DNA of 64,000 nt, taken from positions 72,863-136,862 of the forward strand of contig JBLWVL010000004.1 in the NCBI GenBank assembly GCA_048268485.1. The letters are read 5' to 3'. The stretch comes from Oceanospirillum sp048268485. Its GTDB lineage: Bacteria; Pseudomonadota; Gammaproteobacteria; Pseudomonadales; Halomonadaceae. Below the pieces are notes generated by a model. The model was not told the origin of the DNA and did not search any database. It worked only from the letters and a program-made list of their open reading frames with translations. Positions 7,871-16,740 of the stretch are shown piece by piece. A program made the position numbers and the translations under genes. The first letter of the stretch is position 1. Every line of letters begins with the position of its first letter.

Positions 7871-9505
7871 ATGCATAATCTCCTGGGCAATATAAAAATC
7901 AAATATAAACTCTGGGTCATTATTGGTTTGATGGCAATGGGTACAGCGATTCTGATCAGCGTCTCCCTAATGTCTCTGAAAGATAACCTTCTCGAAGACC
8001 GTAAAATCAAAACTAAGCATGTCGTTGAAACGGTACATGGCTTCCTCGATCACTACTACAGTATGGAGAAGACTGGCCAGCTGAGCCGTGAACAAGCCCA
8101 GCAAGCGGCGCAAAAAGCAATTGAGGGTCTGCGCTACGACCAGGATGAATATTTCTGGATTAATGACATGAATGCCGTTGTGATCATGCACCCGATCAAA
8201 CCCGAGCTGAACGGAAAAAACCTGGCCAACCTCGAAGACCCCAACGGCAAGAAAATTTTCAGCGAATTTGTCAGTACCGTAAAAGCCTCTAAAGAAGGTT
8301 ATGTTGACTATCTCTGGCCAAAGCCAGGTCATGAGGCCCCGCAGGCTAAGGTCTCTTATGTAAAAGGCTTTGCACCCTGGGGCTGGATTGTTGGTAACGG
8401 TATCTACCTGAACGATATGGACGAGATTTTCTGGCAAACCCTACTGCAATACTCCATAACAGTAGGGATTCTAAGCCTGCTGATTGGCGGCCTGGCACTT
8501 TTCATTATTCATATCATCACAGTACAGATCACCACGCTGAAAAACACCATGGTAGCGGTGAAAGATTCCGGTGACCTTCGTGAGCGTGTTGATATTACAA
8601 CCAAAGATGAGTTGGGTGATATGGCAGGTGCCTTCAACCATATGATGGATAAATTCCAGAACATCGTAAACTCTGTTGGCCAGTCCACACAGCAGCTCTC
8701 CCATGCTATCAGCCAGATGTCCGATATTACGGCCAGTACAATTAACGGCGTTACCCGTCAACGCTCTGAAACAGAGCAGAGCGCTGCGGGCATGAACGAA
8801 ATGGCAGCCTCAGCTCAGCAGACTGCAAATATTGCTGACCAGGCTAATGAAACAACGCGACTGACCCACGAGCAGACCGAAACAGGCCTGCGGATTGTTG
8901 AAGAAGCGACCAGCAGCATTAACGAATTAGCCGGCGAAGTGGAAGAGGCAGGCAGTGTGATTAATGCACTGGAAGACCACACCGCAAAGATTGAAAGCAT
9001 CCTTGATGTTATCGGGGGGATCTCCGAACAGACAAACTTGTTAGCACTTAATGCAGCGATCGAGGCTGCACGGGCCGGGGATCAGGGACGAGGCTTTGCT
9101 GTTGTAGCCGATGAAGTGCGTCAACTGGCGCAACGCTCCGCCGAATCCACCCAGCAAATCCAGGAGATGATCCACGAACTGCAAAGCCGCTCGAAAGTTG
9201 CCGTCGATGTTATGAATACAAGCCGTACAAAAGCCGAAACTACCGTCAGTAAAGCAACAGAAGCTGGCGAAGCCTTTCAGACTATTGCAGCATCAATGCA
9301 ACAGATCAGCTCTTTAAACGCCCAAATCATGACGGCAGCGGATGAGCAGAGCAATGTAGCTCATGAAATGAGCCAGAACCTGGTATCCATCTCCAGTATT
9401 TCAGAAGATACCGAACAGGGTACCAGCCTGATACAAGACTCTGCTCAGGAACTACAGAAGAATGCTTATAACCTTGACGCCCTGATCAAGCAGTTCAAAA
9501 CCTGA
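7871..9505 (+). CDS. Methyl-accepting chemotaxis protein with single Cache sensor
   Basis: Chemoreceptor of 544 residues. Layout: TM1 about 13-32, periplasmic sCache_2-type domain about 35-190 (motifs QDEYFWINDMNAVVIMHP and GFAPWGWIVGNGIYLND), TM2 about 193-215, HAMP domain, then a signalling domain with the highly conserved hairpin tip EQTNLLALNAAIEAARAGDQ. Such Cache receptors often sense small organic acids; the ligand here is unknown. It is monocistronic, ended by the terminator at 9530-9571. No CheA/CheW-type genes are in the window, so it works with a core complex encoded elsewhere. Confidence 0.95.
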   Translation: MHNLLGNIKIKYKLWVIIGLMAMGTAILISVSLMSLKDNLLEDRKIKTKHVVETVHGFLDHYYSMEKTGQLSREQAQQAAQKAIEGLRYDQDEYFWINDMNAVVIMHPIKPELNGKNLANLEDPNGKKIFSEFVSTVKASKEGYVDYLWPKPGHEAPQAKVSYVKGFAPWGWIVGNGIYLNDMDEIFWQTLLQYSITVGILSLLIGGLALFIIHIITVQITTLKNTMVAVKDSGDLRERVDITTKDELGDMAGAFNHMMDKFQNIVNSVGQSTQQLSHAISQMSDITASTINGVTRQRSETEQSAAGMNEMAASAQQTANIADQANETTRLTHEQTETGLRIVEEATSSINELAGEVEEAGSVINALEDHTAKIESILDVIGGISEQTNLLALNAAIEAARAGDQGRGFAVVADEVRQLAQRSAESTQQIQEMIHELQSRSKVAVDVMNTSRTKAETTVSKATEAGEAFQTIAASMQQISSLNAQIMTAADEQSNVAHEMSQNLVSISSISEDTEQGTSLIQDSAQELQKNAYNLDALIKQFKT

Positions 9506-9529
9506 TCTGCAGAAAGGTATGTTTCAAAC

Positions 9530-9571
9530 AGCCTGTATACCGGTTTAAAATCGGGATACAGGCTTTTTTTT
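9530..9571 (+). terminator. Intrinsic terminator after the Cache chemoreceptor gene
   Basis: Stem AGCCTGTATACCG paired with CGGGATACAGGCT (9552-9564), one mismatch, followed by eight T. Confidence 0.85.
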
Positions 9572-9634
9572 GCTGAGAACAAAGCAGCTCAGCCCACATC
9601 CAACACACAACTCCCAAGGGAGGCTGATTCCGGT

Positions 9635-10162
9635 ATGAAAGGGCGCAATATGCAACGCTGGCGAGATCCGGCTAAAGATCCCCGGCGCGAAAAGAAAACT
9701 AACTTGATCACCCCGGAAGGCTATGAAGTCCTGCAGAATGAGCGCAATTTTCTCTGGAAAGTCCGTCATCCTGAGTTAGCTCAGAAAGTGCAGGAAGCCG
9801 CCGCTCAGGGTGATCGCAGTGAGAATGCTGATTACACATACAACAAGCAACTACTGAATAAAACTCTGGGCCGCATCCGTCATCTCGATAAGCGCCTGGA
9901 TGCGTTAACGGTTGTGGATAAAAAACCTGATGACCTGGAGCGCATCTTCTTCTCTGCCCGGATAGAACTTGAAGATAATGAAGGCGAACTGATGCAGATC
10001 CGTATTGTTGGGCCGGACGAAGCTGATCTTAAAGAGGGTAAAATCAATATCGACTCACCTATGGCCCGCTCTCTGCTGGGAAAAACATTAGATGACGAAA
10101 TTCGGGTACAGGCACCCGGCGGCGAACAGGTTTATTACGTGCTATCCGTCAGTTATGACTAA
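9635..10162 (+). CDS. greB: Transcript cleavage / elongation factor GreB
   Basis: Rescues backtracked RNA polymerase by stimulating cleavage of the RNA 3' end. It has the N-terminal coiled coil with the signature GDRSENADYTYNKQLL (acidic tip D-E) and a C-terminal FKBP-like domain with IDSPMARSLLGK and a GEQVYYVLSV strand. Compared with E. coli GreB there is an N-terminal basic extension of about 20 residues (RWRDPAKDPRREKK). Two ATGs are possible, 9635 (GGGAGG 11 nt upstream) and 9650 (AAGGG 6 nt upstream); the longer is given. Confidence 0.93.
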   Translation: MKGRNMQRWRDPAKDPRREKKTNLITPEGYEVLQNERNFLWKVRHPELAQKVQEAAAQGDRSENADYTYNKQLLNKTLGRIRHLDKRLDALTVVDKKPDDLERIFFSARIELEDNEGELMQIRIVGPDEADLKEGKINIDSPMARSLLGKTLDDEIRVQAPGGEQVYYVLSVSYD

Positions 10163-10198
10163 CCCATACCAACTAAACGAAAGACAGGTATGCTCACG

Positions 10199-10230
10199 CA
10201 AAAAAGCCGCTCCGGATCTAAGTCCGGAGC
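10199..10230 (-). terminator. Intrinsic terminator of the DUF2892 gene
   Basis: Stem GCTCCGGA/TCCGGAGC (10209-10216 with 10223-10230), followed on the minus strand after a short GGC by a run of six T. Confidence 0.7.
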
Positions 10231-10280
10231 AGTTCTTTAGTTCAGAGTGGGTTATCAAAAGACAACCCTGAGCAGCTGCT

Positions 10281-10484
10281 TTACTTAAACGCACAGCCAG
10301 TTTTAATGCCCATCATATTGAATATTTTTGCAGCCGGGCAGAAACCAGTAAATGCAGACTGAATCAAATTAGCACCGATAAATACCGTGAACCAGAGGAA
10401 GTTCGGGTGTACATACTGAGTCAGAATAACACTAAGCAGTACCATAGAACCGGCAAAAACAAACACCAGACGATCAATATTCAT
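10281..10484 (-). CDS. Small DUF2892 (YgaP-like) inner-membrane protein
   Basis: A 67-residue protein made mostly of two membrane segments (about 5-22 and 30-45), then the family end GFCPAAKIFNMMGIKTGCAF. DUF2892 domains also form the membrane part of the rhodanese YgaP; here no rhodanese domain is attached. The start is the ATG at 10484 with GGAG 6 nt upstream. Its own terminator follows at 10199-10230. The function is unknown. The two cysteines (GFCPAAK and GTGCxF-like end) are conserved in the family. Confidence 0.85.
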   Translation of the reverse strand: MNIDRLVFVFAGSMVLLSVILTQYVHPNFLWFTVFIGANLIQSAFTGFCPAAKIFNMMGIKTGCAFK

Positions 10485-10636
10485 AACACTCTCCAAGACT
10501 CACCCAGGTCAAAGAAGCTGACCAATTAAGAGAGATAATATTAGAAAATCCTTAATCAAAGAAATACCGCTTAATTCTAAATAGAATTTAGTTATAACTA
10601 TTAAGAATAATCAATTGATCAAGCTATTTCCTGTTA

Positions 10637-11644
10637 TCAATAAGGTCGCTCCGCAAGAATCACAGCGCGCTTAGGGGCGGGATAGCCTTCTGCTGTTTTT
10701 GTCGGATCATTCGGATCGAGAAAATCCTGTAGCGATTGATAGGTCATCCACTCGGTACTACGCTGTTCATCTGTCGAAGTAACCGACACATCCACCATCC
10801 GTACGTTAACAAAACCGCACTTCTCCAGCCAAAGCACAAGAGCTTCAGGGCTGGGCAGATACCAAACGTTATTCATCATCGCGTAGCGCTCTCCCGGCAC
10901 TAATACGGTTTGCACATCGCCATCGACCACCAGCGTTTCCAACACCAACTCACCGCCGGGGCGCAAGGCTTCTTTCAGCTGAAAGAGATGATCAATCGGT
11001 GAACGGCGATGATAAAGCACCCCCATGGAAAAAACCGTATCAAAGTAATCCAGATTCGCGGGAACATCCTCAATCCCCACCGGAAGATGGAAAACCCGAT
11101 TACCATCCGCCAACCCCATCAGACGACGTACCAGCTGAAACTGCATATGAAATCGGGGTGACGGATCGATGCCAACCACAAAACGGGCACCCGCTCCAGC
11201 CATGCGCCAACAATGGTAGCCGCTGCCACAACCCACATCCAGTACACGGCGGTTGTGAAGAGGTGCAATAAATTCAGCCAGACGATCCCACTTCCAATCA
11301 GAGTGCCATTCGGTATCAATATAAGAACCATGCAGTTCAAATGGCCCTTTACGCCACGGCATCAGCTTTTTCAGCAGATTACGATACTTGGCCTGCATCG
11401 GTTGTGGTAGCTCAGGTTGGGTGGTCACCTGAACAGCACTTTGCTCCAGCTGGATCTCAACCTGGTAGCCCTGCTCTGCCAACATTTCTGCAGTATCAAA
11501 TTTATCCACAACCCTCTGCCAACCCGGCAGATCGGAATAACGTTTAGCATCCAGCGCCTCTTCCAGCTGCTCAGGTACTTTTGCCAGCCATCGGGTGAGA
11601 CCTTCTTCAGCAAATTTTTGATACAGAGGTGCATAATCCTGCAT
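10637..11644 (-). CDS. cmoB: tRNA U34 carboxymethyltransferase
   Basis: Transfers a carboxymethyl group from carboxy-S-adenosylmethionine to 5-hydroxyuridine at tRNA wobble position 34. It has 335 residues, close to the family norm: an N-terminal CmoB-specific part with LPELPQPM-like and KLMPWRKGPFELHGSYIDTEW segments, then a class I methyltransferase fold with VLDVGCGSGYHCWRM and FDTVFSMGVLYHRRSP. Last gene of the leftward run cmoM-rsmC-cmoA-cmoB, 71 bp after cmoA, which supplies its cofactor. Confidence 0.96.
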   Translation of the reverse strand: MQDYAPLYQKFAEEGLTRWLAKVPEQLEEALDAKRYSDLPGWQRVVDKFDTAEMLAEQGYQVEIQLEQSAVQVTTQPELPQPMQAKYRNLLKKLMPWRKGPFELHGSYIDTEWHSDWKWDRLAEFIAPLHNRRVLDVGCGSGYHCWRMAGAGARFVVGIDPSPRFHMQFQLVRRLMGLADGNRVFHLPVGIEDVPANLDYFDTVFSMGVLYHRRSPIDHLFQLKEALRPGGELVLETLVVDGDVQTVLVPGERYAMMNNVWYLPSPEALVLWLEKCGFVNVRMVDVSVTSTDEQRSTEWMTYQSLQDFLDPNDPTKTAEGYPAPKRAVILAERPY

Positions 11645-11715
11645 GGTGAAGCTCGCTTAAATCGGGTTGGAATAAAATTCAGGAACAATCTGATTGCTTT
11701 GATTTTCAGTGATGA

Positions 11716-12489
11716 CTATCGGGCTTTTATCGCCAACAAAGAAGCAAAGTTCAGATATTGAAACCAAACTGTGCTTTGAGCAAAGCCGGCTTCTTTGAAG
11801 CGCTGATGATGGGTGTCAAAGCTCTCAGCCTGGAGGAAGTTTTCCAATGCGGCACGTTTCTGGCTGATCTCCAGCTCGCTATAGCCGTTAGCGCGTTTAA
11901 AATCCAGATGCAGATCGAACAAGGTATCCTGCTGCTCAGCGGATTCGAAGCGCACTTTTTCAGACAGGATTATCACACCACCAGGTGCTAAACCTTCATG
12001 AATACGTTTCAACAGGGGTAGACGCTGCTCCGTCGGCAGAAACTGAAAGGTAAAATTCAGGATCACAACAGAAGCATTTTCAATCGGCGCACCACAGATA
12101 TCGGCACACTCCAGGTGTACGCTGTTGCGCTGCTCATCTGACACCTCCTGAGACAATACCTCTCGGCAGCGCTCGATCATTGCATCGGAGTTATCCAGGC
12201 CGACAATTTCAAGACCCGGTTCCTGAATCTGGTGCAGAACCGATAGCATACTGGCTCCCAAAGAGCAGCCCAAATCATAGATACGGGTTCCAGGCTGCCA
12301 GTAACGACGAGCAATAACGCCCGTCATACCGATCATATTACTGTAGCCCGGTACTGACCGTTTAATCATATCCGGAAAGACCTGAACGACCTTATCATCA
12401 AATGAGAAGGTAGCCACTTTATCCAGTGGATTAGCGAAAATCGCGTCTTTTTGCTCTTTTTTCACAGAAGGGTCTCTCTTGACTGACAC
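11716..12489 (-). CDS. cmoA: Carboxy-S-adenosyl-L-methionine synthase
   Basis: Makes carboxy-SAM from SAM and prephenate for CmoB. 257 residues with the family core: VFPDMIKRSVPGYSNMIGM, the SAM-binding loop IYDLGCSLGASML, VVILNFTFQFLP and DFKRANGYSELEISQKRAALE. The start is a GTG (12489); the N-terminal 25 residues are lysine-rich and variable. Two REP-like palindromes separate it from rsmC upstream. Directly followed by cmoB, so the cofactor maker and its user are paired. Confidence 0.96.
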   Translation of the reverse strand: MSVKRDPSVKKEQKDAIFANPLDKVATFSFDDKVVQVFPDMIKRSVPGYSNMIGMTGVIARRYWQPGTRIYDLGCSLGASMLSVLHQIQEPGLEIVGLDNSDAMIERCREVLSQEVSDEQRNSVHLECADICGAPIENASVVILNFTFQFLPTEQRLPLLKRIHEGLAPGGVIILSEKVRFESAEQQDTLFDLHLDFKRANGYSELEISQKRAALENFLQAESFDTHHQRFKEAGFAQSTVWFQYLNFASLLAIKAR

Positions 12490-12506
12490 GGAGTCTACTT
12501 TCTCTT

Positions 12507-12579
12507 GTGGGTCGGGCTTTAGCCCGTCAATCCAACCAGCAACACCAGACCTATGACGCCCTAAAGGGCGACCTACACT
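12507..12579. repeat. Pair of inverted REP-like elements (BIME) between rsmC and cmoA
   Basis: Left element at 12507-12530 contains GGGTCGGGCTTTAGCCCGTC; right element at 12554-12579 contains GACGCCCTAAAGGGCGACCT. Each is a short GC palindrome with the flank GTGGGTC or GTAGGTC, and the two face each other. This is the arrangement of REP pairs in many gammaproteobacteria. It may limit read-through from rsmC into cmoA. Confidence 0.75.
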
Positions 12580-12585
12580 AAATGG

Positions 12586-13728
12586 TTAAATCTTCGCTGA
12601 CCAGATACAGAATTTACCGGTCTCGGCGATACGCTCACAGTGACCGAAGGTCGCTTCAATAATATCCGGGCATTTCAGAAAACGGTTAGCGACAATACGC
12701 AGTTCACCACTGCGCTTCAGGTGTTTCTTCGCCTGGCGAATAAAGCGATCAGCCAGCTCATAATCCGTTTTCTGGCCGGTATGAAACGGTGGGTTAGAGA
12801 TAATCAGATCAAAGCGATCTGTGATATCACTCCACATATCAGAGGCGTAAACCTGCCCTTGCATATCATTTGCAATAAGGCCGCGGCGGGTCGCTTCCAA
12901 CGCCATAGCATTGACATCACAAAAGGTCACTTCCAGATCCGAGTGTTGCTTTAACAGGCTCAAACCGATAATACCGGTTCCACAGCCCATATCCAGCACC
13001 CGGCGGTTGCGCACTTTAGAAGGTTTAATGCGCGGCATATTCTGCAGCATAAGTGCCGTGCCTTCATCTAACCGGCCATGACTGAATACGCCGGGCAAAC
13101 TGATAAGTTTCAGGTCTGCCAGCTCCACCGGAAACTCTTTCTTTTCCGGTAGCGGCCAATGCAGCTCCCAGGGCTCAGGATTAAATGTCTCCGACTCTGG
13201 CAGCGAAAGTCCCATACTTAGCTGCAGCTTCAGTAATGCACTTTTTTTCGCTTTGTCCGCCTTGCTCAAGCTCCAGGTACTCTCTGGCCACTGGCCATCT
13301 GCCGCTGCTTTAAGTAATTTATCCGCCGACTTAATGCCACCGTTGTTTTCACCCACCAGCCAGAAACAGCCGCCGGATTTTAACAGAGGTAAAAACTGAG
13401 CAATCAGATAACGGGCCTGCTCTTTCGCTTTTGGCATAAAGAGAATAATGTTGTCATAACCAGAAAGCAGACCTGTATCTTTATCCTGTCCCAGATAAGC
13501 CTGAAATAGTGGTAAAAAGCGGGATTCCCGTTGCCTAAAGTCTGCCATCGACTGATAACTGCGCCAATCATCCATCAGCAGATGAAGCGCCTGCACATCA
13601 TCAGTAAGCAGAGGGTTAATAAAGTTACTGATGCCATCACTCACCGGTAAGTGTGCCAGCAAGACCTGCCCCTGAATCGATGACTGGTTACGTAATAAGA
13701 GGTCTGCTGCAGGAGATAAAGCACTCAT
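12586..13728 (-). CDS. rsmC: 16S rRNA m2G1207 methyltransferase
   Basis: Methylates G1207 of 16S rRNA in the 30S subunit. 380 residues with the RsmC layout: a degenerate N-terminal methyltransferase-like half, and an active C-terminal half with RRVLDMGCGTGIIGLSLL and the base-binding motif SNPPFHTG, then KHLKRSGELRIVANRFL. Slightly longer than the E. coli enzyme (343). It lies between cmoM and cmoA on the same strand, with a 68-bp gap to cmoM. Confidence 0.92.
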   Translation of the reverse strand: MSALSPAADLLLRNQSSIQGQVLLAHLPVSDGISNFINPLLTDDVQALHLLMDDWRSYQSMADFRQRESRFLPLFQAYLGQDKDTGLLSGYDNIILFMPKAKEQARYLIAQFLPLLKSGGCFWLVGENNGGIKSADKLLKAAADGQWPESTWSLSKADKAKKSALLKLQLSMGLSLPESETFNPEPWELHWPLPEKKEFPVELADLKLISLPGVFSHGRLDEGTALMLQNMPRIKPSKVRNRRVLDMGCGTGIIGLSLLKQHSDLEVTFCDVNAMALEATRRGLIANDMQGQVYASDMWSDITDRFDLIISNPPFHTGQKTDYELADRFIRQAKKHLKRSGELRIVANRFLKCPDIIEATFGHCERIAETGKFCIWSAKI

Positions 13729-13796
13729 AATATTTCTACCGGGATATAAAAGAATTAAAAAGCGAAAAGGCGTAAGATCAAGTCACTTACCGCTAG

Positions 13797-14597
13797 TCAG
13801 GGCTTCTTAGCCAAAACATGGATGTAGCGCCCCATCCGCCAATAGGGTTCCTGGTGACAATAACGCCACTCAAGCTCTAACAGCTTTTCCAGATCTTCGT
13901 CCGAAGGCGTTTTATCCCGAAGATAGTCGGTAAAAACCCGTACACCGGCAACAGAAACAATCTCCAACCCCAGCTCTTTTAAACCGTCAATCACTAACAT
14001 TGGCTTTTGCGGACTAATGGGCGTTAAACGCAAACGTTGCCCCGTGCCATCAAGAGTGTCTCTAAGTGCTTTGTCGTAGTTACCCTTCACAATATTACTG
14101 AAGCGCAGACCGTCTTCATTAAAAAACATCAGGGATAGCCAACCACCAGACTGTATCTGATTAACAATAACAGGCAAGGCGTCCAGCGGTTGATGTAACC
14201 ATTCCAGCACCGCATGGCACACCACCAGCTGAGCCGGCGGCACCTGCTCGCTCAGCTCCTGCAAGCGATAAGGGTAGCATGCTACAGGCTTATCGTAGGT
14301 CGTTGACTGTTCCTGAAACAACTGATCAGCCTCAGCCCGCATATCATCCGCCGGCTCAGTAAAGGTAACCTGATGGCCTTGTTTAGCAAACCAGTCAGCC
14401 ATCTGCCCCAGGCCTCCGCCAATGTCCAGCACCTGCGCAGAATCAACTGCAGCCACAAAGGGGATTTTCTGCAGATCACGGGCTAAGATTTCCTGACGCA
14501 ACCAACCCTTGTTGGTGCCGTAGACATTATTACGAAACTTCTCTGCCAGACCATTAAATATCTTATCGGTCTGGATTTTTGCACGCGGTGCAGCCAA
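13797..14597 (-). CDS. cmoM: tRNA 5-carboxymethoxyuridine methyltransferase
   Basis: Methylates the carboxyl of cmo5U34 to give the methyl ester form at the wobble base. It matches E. coli CmoM (formerly SmtA) along its length: FNGLAEKFRNNVYGTNKGWLR, SAM loop VLDIGGGLGQMADWF, CHAVLEWLHQP, LSLMFFNEDGL, GVRVFTDYLRDK, ELEWRYCHQEPYWRMGRYIH. The start is a TTG (14597) with GAGG 8 nt upstream; no ATG fits. First gene of the tRNA/rRNA modification run with rsmC, cmoA and cmoB. Confidence 0.95.
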   Translation of the reverse strand: MAAPRAKIQTDKIFNGLAEKFRNNVYGTNKGWLRQEILARDLQKIPFVAAVDSAQVLDIGGGLGQMADWFAKQGHQVTFTEPADDMRAEADQLFQEQSTTYDKPVACYPYRLQELSEQVPPAQLVVCHAVLEWLHQPLDALPVIVNQIQSGGWLSLMFFNEDGLRFSNIVKGNYDKALRDTLDGTGQRLRLTPISPQKPMLVIDGLKELGLEIVSVAGVRVFTDYLRDKTPSDEDLEKLLELEWRYCHQEPYWRMGRYIHVLAKKP

Positions 14598-14771
14598 AGC
14601 AGTGACCTCAAAAGGACTTGCCGGAACGGCCGGCGGCGGGAATTAATAAAACAGCGGATGGTAAAGGATTTTTGTCGAGGTTTAAAGGCTAATACCCGAT
14701 CTGAAAAGACCCTATAGATTATATGCACGGCATCGATAGGGCTGAGGCATGACTTATGTATTAAAACTATA

Positions 14772-14794
14772 TTGGCCGTTCAAGGAACGGCCAA
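14772..14794 (-). terminator. Stem-loop after the phytase-like lipoprotein gene
   Basis: A 10-bp perfect stem TTGGCCGTTC/GAACGGCCAA with a 3-nt loop, 24 bp past the stop codon. The minus-strand tail TATAGTTTTAAT is only partly T, so termination may be weak. Confidence 0.55.
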
Positions 14795-14817
14795 TGGGCC
14801 ATCAATCAAAAAATCAG

Positions 14818-16266
14818 TTACTTATGACTTTTCAGATCCAGACCCTTAACAATATATAGGCGGTTACCATCAACGGTTTCAGCATCCAGCATCTTCTGCT
14901 CTAACTCGCCACCAGTTGACCAGGTTGCAAAATCATCATCATTTAACACACCCAAGCGCTCATCATCAATCAACCACAAGCCTTCCATCTTATCATGGGG
15001 GTATTGGACCTCTGAGACCATATCCACTACCAAGGTTTTTTCAACCGGCAAAATACCAATCTCTGCCAATCCCTGCCAACCATGATCCAGCACCACCTGC
15101 TCAACAGTTTGCCCGTTCACAAGCAGGCCTAAACCTTCATCCTGAGAAAGCTTTCCTGTCTCACCCAAAGATTCCAGATCAGTACCAGAAGCTAAATCAA
15201 TACGATAAACCGTTTTTTGTGCACCCGGAGAAGCTGCACCTGAACCTTTTGGCCCACCAAACAGAAAGGCACCATCGCGCTCCAGCACTAAAAACTCAGT
15301 ATCACTAATGGCAACAATTTCAGAGTTGGAGTTTTGACTCTTTTCCTGTTTATACAAATACTGTCCAATCGCGCCAGTATCCAAGTTTATAGTCACAATG
15401 CGCGTCACATCTGAATTTTTCACCACTTTTGATGGGTTATAGATCGTTGACTGCATAATACCTACCAACGTCTTTTCATCAGGCGTAATCGCCAAACCCT
15501 CCATACCGCGGTTAGCACGTCGATTAGCATACTCCCCTGGAAGCTTAATTTTGACACGCTCATCGTTAGCAAAGGCATTAATCCGGTCTATCTCAATACC
15601 TTCGGCATTGTAATGAACAATATGAGGGCCATATTCATCACTTACCCAAAAAGTCCCATCCGTCAATGCCACTAAACCTTCACCATCCAAGCCGTAGTCA
15701 TCTAGTTTAATGGGGTTACTCACCTCATCATAAGGTAATCCAGGCGTCACCAGAACAGGAGAACCATCAGCGTTATATGGCGTTTCGCCTGTTCCACCCA
15801 GTGAGGATGAGTTTGGCAAACCACTAATTAAATTCCCATCACGATCCTTCAGACGGATCGTTTTACGTAGCTCAACAGCCCCATCAGCCATTACTTCGAA
15901 CAAACCGATTCTCGGCGTGTAATCAGGTGTAGGAAATTTCTTGCCTTTACCGTAGCCACCAACAAAAGATGCATTTGGGCCTCTGTCAGTCAGTGCATAA
16001 AACTGCGTTGCCTTTTGCGGATGCGCTGTCATAGCTGAGCCATAACCACCATTACGCACTTCAAAAGCCTTCTCAGTTTTATTATCGATTAAATCATCTC
16101 TTAGCACGGTATAAGGTAGCAAAGCACCTTCGGAAGAAACGACATCCAGTTTGTGTGTTATCGTGGAGTTCTTATTGTCACCGGAATCATTGCTGCTATC
16201 ATCACAACCGGCTAAACCGACAGATAATGCAACCACAGCAGTAGCAAAAAAAATCTCTAATTTCAT
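14818..16266 (-). CDS. Esterase-like / phytase-like beta-propeller lipoprotein
   Basis: Predicted exported lipoprotein of 482 residues. The signal peptide ends in lipobox VGLAGC (Cys about 21). The mature part looks like the 'esterase-like activity of phytase' family (PF13449): AMTAHPQKATQFYALTDRGPNA near the start, then EGLVALTDGTFWVSDEYGPHIVHYNAEG, GMEGLAITPDEKTLVGIMQS, and EGLWLIDDERLGVLNDDDF at the end. Activity on phosphate esters is plausible but not proven by motifs. The start at 16266 is preferred because AAAGGTGAG lies 4-5 nt upstream. PhoB-like repeats at 16494-16520 and the neighbouring Pho-boxed porin suggest a role in phosphate scavenging. Confidence 0.82.
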   Translation of the reverse strand: MKLEIFFATAVVALSVGLAGCDDSSNDSGDNKNSTITHKLDVVSSEGALLPYTVLRDDLIDNKTEKAFEVRNGGYGSAMTAHPQKATQFYALTDRGPNASFVGGYGKGKKFPTPDYTPRIGLFEVMADGAVELRKTIRLKDRDGNLISGLPNSSSLGGTGETPYNADGSPVLVTPGLPYDEVSNPIKLDDYGLDGEGLVALTDGTFWVSDEYGPHIVHYNAEGIEIDRINAFANDERVKIKLPGEYANRRANRGMEGLAITPDEKTLVGIMQSTIYNPSKVVKNSDVTRIVTINLDTGAIGQYLYKQEKSQNSNSEIVAISDTEFLVLERDGAFLFGGPKGSGAASPGAQKTVYRIDLASGTDLESLGETGKLSQDEGLGLLVNGQTVEQVVLDHGWQGLAEIGILPVEKTLVVDMVSEVQYPHDKMEGLWLIDDERLGVLNDDDFATWSTGGELEQKMLDAETVDGNRLYIVKGLDLKSHK

Positions 16267-16493
16267 CAAGCTCACCTTTATCTTCATTTTAAGCATCCTG
16301 ATAAAACCTCACTTGAGATAGATATCATCCAACAGCAACCAGATATCTCTAATTTCAGCTAAATAAAACCTAAAGGGGGCAACTCCATTCACTCCAGTCA
16401 AGTCCCGTTTCTCTTCAATATGCCCAATGCAAGTGTTCACAAATGCCATTACATCGCATAGCAACGAATAACAGCTATATTAAGTCTGTCAGA

Positions 16494-16520
16494 TGACAGT
16501 GATATAACCTTAATGTGACA
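16494..16520 (-). promoter_or_regulatory. Possible PhoB-binding repeats upstream of the phytase-like gene
   Basis: On the minus strand TGTCA (16520-16516), GGTTA (16509-16505) and TGTCA (16498-16494) are spaced exactly 11 bp apart, as in Pho boxes, with a poor middle unit. The right unit also forms the palindrome CTGTCAGATGACAG (16486-16499). About 230 bp before the start at 16266. The rest of the 474-bp gap to the porin shows only the porin terminator. Confidence 0.4.
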
Positions 16521-16683
16521 AAAATAATTACCTGATAATGCACTTGGCTCTTCAGTATTAAGAGGCAGAGTCACGAGATTGGTCTTTAGGTTTAGCGGAA
16601 AGGAGAAAGAAGGGGGCTTGGCAGGAAACGGCAAAAAGGAATAAAGCCTTACGGGTAAGCTAGGCGAGAATATTTCCAGACAT

Positions 16684-16708
16684 AAAAAAACCAGCCCGAA
16701 GGCTGGTT
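16684..16708 (-). terminator. Intrinsic terminator of the porin gene
   Basis: Stem AACCAGCC/GGCTGGTT with a tetraloop (TTCG on the minus strand), followed by T7 on the minus strand; 33 bp past the porin stop codon. Confidence 0.9.
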
Positions 16709-16740
16709 CTTTTTGTTCGGTATCTTAGCTAATCAATAGA

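Noticed and set aside
16486..16499. LexA box from CTGTCAGATGACAG
   Set aside because: Spacing between CTGT and ACAG is 6, not the 8 of gammaproteobacterial LexA sites, and the flanking gene is not SOS-related.
16449..16634. Minus-strand 61-codon open frame upstream of the phytase-like gene
   Set aside because: Composition is unlike neighbouring proteins, no Shine-Dalgarno, and it covers the candidate PhoB repeats.
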